Assembly (NCBI GenBank): GCA_022749755.1
Contig: CM040441.1
Coordinates: 11,533,475 to 11,597,474, forward strand
From: Azadirachta indica
Taxonomy: Eukaryota > Streptophyta > Magnoliopsida > Sapindales > Meliaceae
DNA: 64,000 bases
Reading direction: 5' to 3'
The translations under genes were made by a program, and so were the position numbers. Positions 46,526 through 64,000 of this stretch are shown here, piece after piece (position 1 is the first letter of the stretch; each line of letters starts with the position of its first letter). The notes beneath the pieces are model-generated. The model had not been told where the DNA came from. It searched no databases and was given only the letters and a program-made list of their open reading frames with translations.

Positions 46526-47260
46526 ATTGATTAATAGTAGAAAAAAATTTATTAAAACAAAAATTATACAGGGAATGTTCCAGATTGAAGAGAAAACGTG
46601 TTGTAATTTGCTGACTGTGTTGATTAATTTTGGAAATGAGATACAATTGGGGCCAACTGTGCAAGTCATTAATCCGATGCTACTCATGGATTGAATCCTT
46701 CCAAATTTTTTATATTCTCCGTGGATAAGAAGAAGAACCAATTAATGCTATAAAATTAAAAAGCTATCTGCGTGCATGGTGACGCCATATTTTTACTAAA
46801 TTTGACCCTTTGAATTAATTTTACAGATTTTGTTGCATACTGTATTTTTTTGGCGTTATTTAAGGACAATAATTTAGACTATCAAATACAAAAGGATGTA
46901 TTTTGTTAGATCCATGTGACAAAATCTTTTGTTTTCTTCTAAATTAAACTTCAAAAGATCAAGATTACGATCATCAAGCAAATTCAACTTTTTGTTCGTG
47001 CATAAGGAGATCTGTTTACCTTTTAATCGTTTAATGTATTCCGGCACCATGATAAATTGTAAGTACCTTCTAAAAATAACTCATGTTATTAAGACGTTGT
47101 TATCTTTTAAGAATATTACCTAAATAAGAACAGTTTTGTTATGATAGGTAGACAGTATATCTTTACGGTGTGTTACAACTGGATGGATCAAATTGTTTAG
47201 AAAAACTCTGAAATGTATTAGTAAAAAGAAATTATTTATCTTTAACGTATACGTATATTA

Positions 47261-47314
47261 AAAAAGAAAAAAAGAAGAAGAAGAGGAAGAGAGAGAGAGA
47301 GGGAGGGAGAAAAG
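47261..47314. repeat. Purine-rich (GAA)n/(GA)n tract
   Basis: More than 50 bases of almost pure A and G, with GAA units passing into GA and GGGA units. Confidence 0.9.
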
Positions 47315-47925
47315 TTGAACACAACACTGACGAAATGGTGTATTTATGCATGGGCTAATTAGTGCTAAACATGTGAAAACGTTTAAATGAAAAGTACGAA
47401 GACTTGGTCCAATCGCTATCCAGATAGATGTGTTATCCTAATTCTGTCTGTCTTATCCAAAAACAAGTAACACTAACCAACGTGGCCTACACATTTTATT
47501 ATTGTAAGAATGAATTAATTATATACCTGCCTTTAGATGTTGACTGCAATTCGTTTTGTGGATCTACCTATCTAAATCTAACATTATTAACATAAATAAA
47601 AATTATTAAAACAATAAATATTGTAAAGATTAGATGATTTCTTTTGTTGGTTACTTTATCTTTGATTTTATTTAAATGGTTTGGAGAAGTTAAGTCACAA
47701 TCCCACTGCTAAGCACTTTCGTTAAAGCAAATATTATGCTGGTGACAGGAGCAAGAGATACTATCAGTTGAATAGTGTGGATATTTTCGACCAAATTAAA
47801 GAGGATAAAGTAAATACTGAGTAACATTTAGTGGAGATTAGCTTGGATGAGCCCATTTGTGTAATGGTCAAATTTTGGTGGCAAATACATTTAAATATAT
47901 TTAGGTAAACCATTATCACGACAAT

Positions 47926-48030
47926 GAGGATGTAGTTTTGTGGTAACAATTCTAGGCTGTGGTCGTTGAGACCAGGGCTCGATTCCCAGCACCCACATTT
48001 GTATGTGCATGAGTATACCTTTGTCAATTT
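47926..48030 (+). mobile_element. Probable tRNA-derived SINE head
   Basis: From 47926 the sequence resembles a degenerate tRNA gene. GAGGATGTAG is like an acceptor stem start; a box-A-like TAGTTTTGTGG is at 47933-47943; and a box-B-like GGCTCGATTCC is at 47976-47986, one base from GGTTCGANTCC, flanked by complementary-looking CCAGG and CCCAGC. Box spacing of about 33 bases fits. It is too degenerate for a functional tRNA and runs into unrelated sequence, so a SINE remnant is the best reading. Target-site duplications were not identified. Confidence 0.5.
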
Positions 48031-48745
48031 CAGTAATTAAACTACACCTACACTGCACATTACATTTTTACATACACATATTGAATTACATGATAAAAAT
48101 GGAAATCCTCTGTTGGTTTTCCTTAATAATTTCTTGAATTACACCTTTGAAAGCCACACATAGCATTTATGCAAATTACACCTTTCAATTTGGTGATCTT
48201 CGCCCTTCGTTACATGGTAAAAGCTGTTGTTTGCTGGGTTTTCCTTTCAATTACATTATTATTACTATTATTATTATTAAACAAAAAGTGTTAGGCCTGA
48301 TTCCTGAAAATTACCGCGAGTTATGATAAGTTAAGATATTGGTCATTCTCTGAAAATTGATATGCAAGACAAAACAAATGTGGATTAGCTGTCCTGAAAA
48401 ATGTACAAACAATCACATTAATTGGATTGAAAATCTATTTAATTAATTGGTTGATAAAAATATAATTAATCTTGAGTGTACGGCTTTCATTTTTTTTTTT
48501 TTAAATTGATTTTTAAGTGGAAACGCTACCAACTCTTTAAAAGTCCAAATCATAATTTTATTATTTAAGTAAAATTAGTTTGTTTCTTGGGTTGGATTTC
48601 GTAGATTGAATTTGAATGTGCTTTTTTTTATATTCAACGATATCCACACGCGACGTAATTCGCAAATCTTTCTATGCATGCCAGCAGCCAACTATCGTTA
48701 AAAAATTAAATCATCCAAATCGAAATCGATTCCTTATTAAAATAC

Positions 48746-48752
<7 letters not shown>

Positions 48753-48776
<24 letters not shown>
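48753..48776. repeat. (TA)12 microsatellite
   Basis: An uninterrupted TA run in spacer is read directly. Confidence 0.95.
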
Positions 48777-49935
48777 CAGCTACTATTACATCTTCGTGCA
48801 CTTCGCTTTACATGTCGGCTGCTCGCCGATGCGTCGATCAATATTATTTCTACTGCCGACTCTTTTCTTTTCCCGGATTATAATTGAAATTAACCCATAA
48901 TTGTTTTCTTAATTTGTTTTAAGCTTCGTATTATTTATTAAAGTTAAGGAATGATACAGATCGAAGCCAACAGGCTAGCTACTGAGGAAAATGCAAAGCA
49001 AGGGCGGAACAAAAAAGAAAAATTGGCTTTTCTGAATGTGCTTTTTATCGATTCAATATGGAAAAAACTCCCATGGCGTTGGAGATTATAAAATCTTTGA
49101 ATATTATTTGAGAATTGTTATGTTTTGTACGAAAAATTAACATCTAGTTAGTTAATGAAGTATACTACGTTATTTTACGATAAAAAAATTTAAGATAATA
49201 TTTGACATATGTAATATTATTATTTTCATAAAATAAGATGTTTACATTTCACTTCAACTAAATATTTCACATTTGCAAATAAAGTATAAATACATATTAA
49301 ATCAATCACAATCATATAGCAAGTTAAAAAATTACATTCCTTTTAAATTCATTCCACGATCAAAACGGTTTTGTATTTTATACTAATAAATTAATTTCGA
49401 ATATATCACAAATGTCTAATTATTTAAATAATTCATTGCTCTCACTATTATTTACTTTCTATTGTGTTATCTTTTTAGCCAAATTAATGATCCGATTACA
49501 CTTCTATTTGGAGTAACTTTCTTAATCTTCCAGCCTTAATTATGTTTAAAAAAAATTACTTCCAAATTAAAAAAATTCTAAAAGTATCCAGTAAAAATTT
49601 TTATTATAGAAAATAACTATTTATGAAAACCAAACAGTAAAATGGACCTTGATTAATAAAACCGGGACCACTTTGGGCCTTCCAACATTTCCAAACACGG
49701 TACCTTCGGTGCAAGTACAAGCGACGTACCATAAACGGCCTAGGAAAATGAACAGGCTCACGGGCTTAGTATACGTTAAGTGGCATAAATACGACGCCGT
49801 GTCGTAGCACTGAAATCCTCCACGCGTTATCCTCGGGCGTGGTACACCGCCTGCAGATAATCCGAATTTTCCATCTTTATTTTTTATTTTTTATTTTTAT
49901 CGCAAGGCATCTTTCAACGAGGAGTGGGCGTAAAG

Positions 49936-51586
49936 ATATAAAACGCTTCGTTCAAGTTGTTTTCTTCTTCTTCTTCTTTCTTGTTATTCTCCTTCTCCTC
50001 ACTCTCTGTTTCTTCTTACCATAACAACCAAAAACAGAAACTACGACGGGACTTAAAAGCTCCCTCCAGTAATCTAAATTCGTTATTCGGTGCGTGTTTC
50101 GCACTTTCCAATTCCATTCCACCGCTCGATCTCTATCAACTCTTTTGCCTTCCGTTGCAAAATTCGCAAAGCTGGAGTGTGAATATGCTCCGAAACGCAG
50201 CTAATTGTATTTAAACCAACTCCATTGCCGGTACTTTTCTGATTTCTATTTCTCTTGACTCTTTAAAATTGGTACTATTATTTGTTTACTGGTTTTTCTG
50301 AAGGAACTGGATAGGGCTTCTGCGTATTGGATCCTAATTTGGGCTGGTTTGGTTCAATGTTATGTGTATTTAATTTTTGTGAGAGGAATTAGTTAATGGA
50401 ATGTGAATTTTAGGGTTTTCTTTTGTGATGGAGAGAAGGGTGCATTTATGAAAAGTGGCAGTTCATGGTTTCAACTAGAGTGTAGAAGAAAAGTTCAAGT
50501 TTGTTGGGACTTTCTAATTTATTTGACTGGATGAAGAGGTTTTTAATTTCATTTTTGTTGTATCAAGCATGTTTTGAGTAGGATAAATTGCTTGGTTGAG
50601 TTTTGACGTGTTGGGGCTTTCAAGTTTCCGATTGATGTACAATTTTATTAGTCTACGGTGAAATCACTTCACATTTGTTATTTGATTACTGTATTTTATT
50701 TTATTTGTTTTGGTTTGATTAGGTTTTCTGAAGATCTTCTTGGTCTTTAATTTTTGTAACTTGTTAGTTCGATTCTAGAGAATGACTTGGCTAGAATGGC
50801 ATGTTTAGTTGAAAATGGCATGTGTAAGGTAATGAAAATTCTAAAGGAAGAGAGAGACTCGGTTTAAAAATTTAGGTCAAATACTGTTCAGGAACCTCAG
50901 GACCATTTATAGCTTGTCTACTCCTCAGATTTGAAGTACATTGCAACAAGCATAAAGGATAAAGCTGGTTTCTTTGTGCTTTTTCACATTTAATGTCACT
51001 CAGGAATGAATCTTCCCCTTTTAATCTACGTATCTATATTCATGATGCTTTGTTGATTGCCTTCAAGAAAAGAATGCTGCCTTGGGTGGGTGTTCCACAT
51101 TTCCTTCCATGAATAACTTCAATGTCCATCTCATTTGAGCCCCTTTTAGCACGATTCAGCTTTGACCTTCTAACTGCAACTTGTTTTTTTGCTCAATTTC
51201 TTTTCTAACTTTAATTTTGTCACAAGAGGATAAAACTGTCAATCTACCAGTTCTGTATTGCTCTTCAGACTCAAGGCAACAATGCAGTATGGATCACTCC
51301 AGCCCTTATAACTTGCAGTTTTTTATCCTTCATGGTAATACGAAGATGAGGAAATGTACACCTCAATGATTTACCTCCATGCCAGACAATATATGCTGAT
51401 ATTTGAAGTATTGCTGATATTGAAAGAGGGAATTTTTCTGACTGCTTTTGATGTGAATTTTCTTGTTGGTATTCATACCCGAAGGACATCTTGATTATAG
51501 TTTTTTCACATATGCATTACTGACATATGTTACTAAATGCTTTTATTTCCCCCTCTTCTTTTGCTTGTAAAAATTTACAGGAAAGT
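49936..51586 (+). other. 5' leader and leader intron of the WD40-bromodomain gene
   Basis: A weak TATA-like GATATAAAAC lies near 49936. A leader rich in CTT units (49962-50005) runs to a donor CCG|GTACTT at 50230/50231. The matching acceptor TTTACAG ends at 51580, so a leader intron of about 1.35 kb precedes the ATG at 51587. Confidence 0.55.
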
Positions 51587-63320
<11,734 letters not shown>

Positions 63321-64000
63321 TAGGATAGGAGTCACCCTGCCTGATTTTCCCCGTTTGATTTGTAGATAGTATTTTTCTTATTTTAAGCTCTTTTCAAAAT
63401 CTTTTTTTCCTTTGTTTCTAATTGTTCCCTTAGAAATAGATCCAATTTTGGGAATTGTTTAGTAGTACTCGGATAGATCCTTTTTAGAAGGGGTAAAGAT
63501 CTCATTAGAAATTAGCTGGTTGTGGAAATTTTTCCACCGGAAAAATTCATTGTTGTACAGAACAGATGGACATCTCACCATAATTGTCACCACCTTGATT
63601 GTTATTGGAGAGAGGAGAGAAAAAAAAAATTGTCGATATTTTTCTTGTCTCGTCATCATCTGAAGTGGAAAATGCATTATAATGTGGAGTTGAGCCATAT
63701 AAGTAAATTTGTCAAAGGCGAAAGAAAACATTGTAGCCAATCATAATTGTTATTTTTGTGATCCCAGAACATGAAAAATAACAGAATTGAATTTTACATG
63801 TATCGTTACTGTGGCTCATGGGCAAGATAGTGCTTCCTTTTGTGACCATGGTATAATTGCGGCAGCAAAGAGATTATGAAACTATTGAATTGGGAAATAC
63901 AAATAATCATTTGCAAAACTGGTAATCTCCTTCCAAAGTCTACAAATAATGTAGAGTATCCATCATGAAGTTGTTAGTTCATTCAGAAGTGTAGAACTAC
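63321..64000. other. 3' UTR of the WD40-bromodomain gene and downstream sequence
   Basis: T-rich sequence after the stop at 63320 is consistent with a 3' UTR. No further gene is supported to the end of the window. Confidence 0.5.

Larger units (their letters stand above)
46526..49935. other. AT-rich intergenic spacer
   Basis: About 3.4 kb without a supported gene. It holds a purine-rich (GAA/GA) tract, a probable SINE and a (TA)n microsatellite, listed separately. The right end (about 49650-49935) is GC-richer and is the promoter of the WD40-bromodomain gene. Confidence 0.55.

Noticed and set aside
47926..47997. Functional tRNA gene
   Set aside because: Stems do not pair well and box A is degenerate; a SINE remnant fits better.

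Overview
The window is nuclear DNA from a flowering plant, almost certainly a eudicot. Genes have many short GT-AG introns, intergenic DNA is AT-rich with (TA)n and (AC)n microsatellites, and the proteins belong to plant-specific families (GRAS, DUF247, PMEI, HOOKLESS1-like, plant-type ALDH22 and UBC32-type E2). Compact spacing and the type of GRAS cluster fit a woody rosid such as Citrus, but the sequence alone does not prove the species.

Layout. At the left edge is the first exon of a HOOKLESS1-like acetyltransferase (minus strand, running off the window), followed by about 4 kb of AT-rich spacer. From 5.1 to 16.9 kb lie a CYP21-4-type membrane cyclophilin (+), a 644-residue RPA1/MEIOB-like OB-fold protein (+) and a complete ALDH22A1 aldehyde dehydrogenase (-, 14 exons). 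The cyclophilin and ALDH22A1 are also near neighbours in Arabidopsis, so this is a conserved block. From 18.8 to 31.9 kb come a DUF247 protein (+), a universal stress protein (+), a secreted PMEI-domain protein (+), an INO80-complex subunit with PAPA-1 and HIT zinc finger (+), and a membrane-anchored UBC32-type ubiquitin-conjugating enzyme (-) whose promoter carries ER-stress-like ACGT elements. From 33.0 to 41.8 kb is a tandem GRAS array: three intact intronless genes and one broken copy, all on the plus strand. From 43.0 to 46.5 kb are a TenA_E-type thiamin-salvage hydrolase (+) and a small bZIP factor (-) with a long leader containing upstream ORFs. After a 3.4 kb spacer holding a probable tRNA-derived SINE, the rest of the window is one large gene (about 49.95-63.4 kb, 23 coding exons, 1760 residues) for a WD40-bromodomain protein of the BRWD/PHIP family.

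The genes are independently transcribed and are not an operon. The clear functional grouping is the GRAS array, which looks like local duplication of one ancestor followed by divergence and decay. No CRISPR array, phage, virus or long intact transposon is visible. The most unusual structures are a minisatellite that copies the splice donor of BRWD exon 6, a BRWD bromodomain lacking the usual acetyl-lysine-binding asparagine, and a His-Cys-Cys-Cys variant of the zinc ribbon in the OB-fold protein. Exon boundaries were read by eye from GT-AG sites, frame continuity and family resemblance; no search or alignment program was run.
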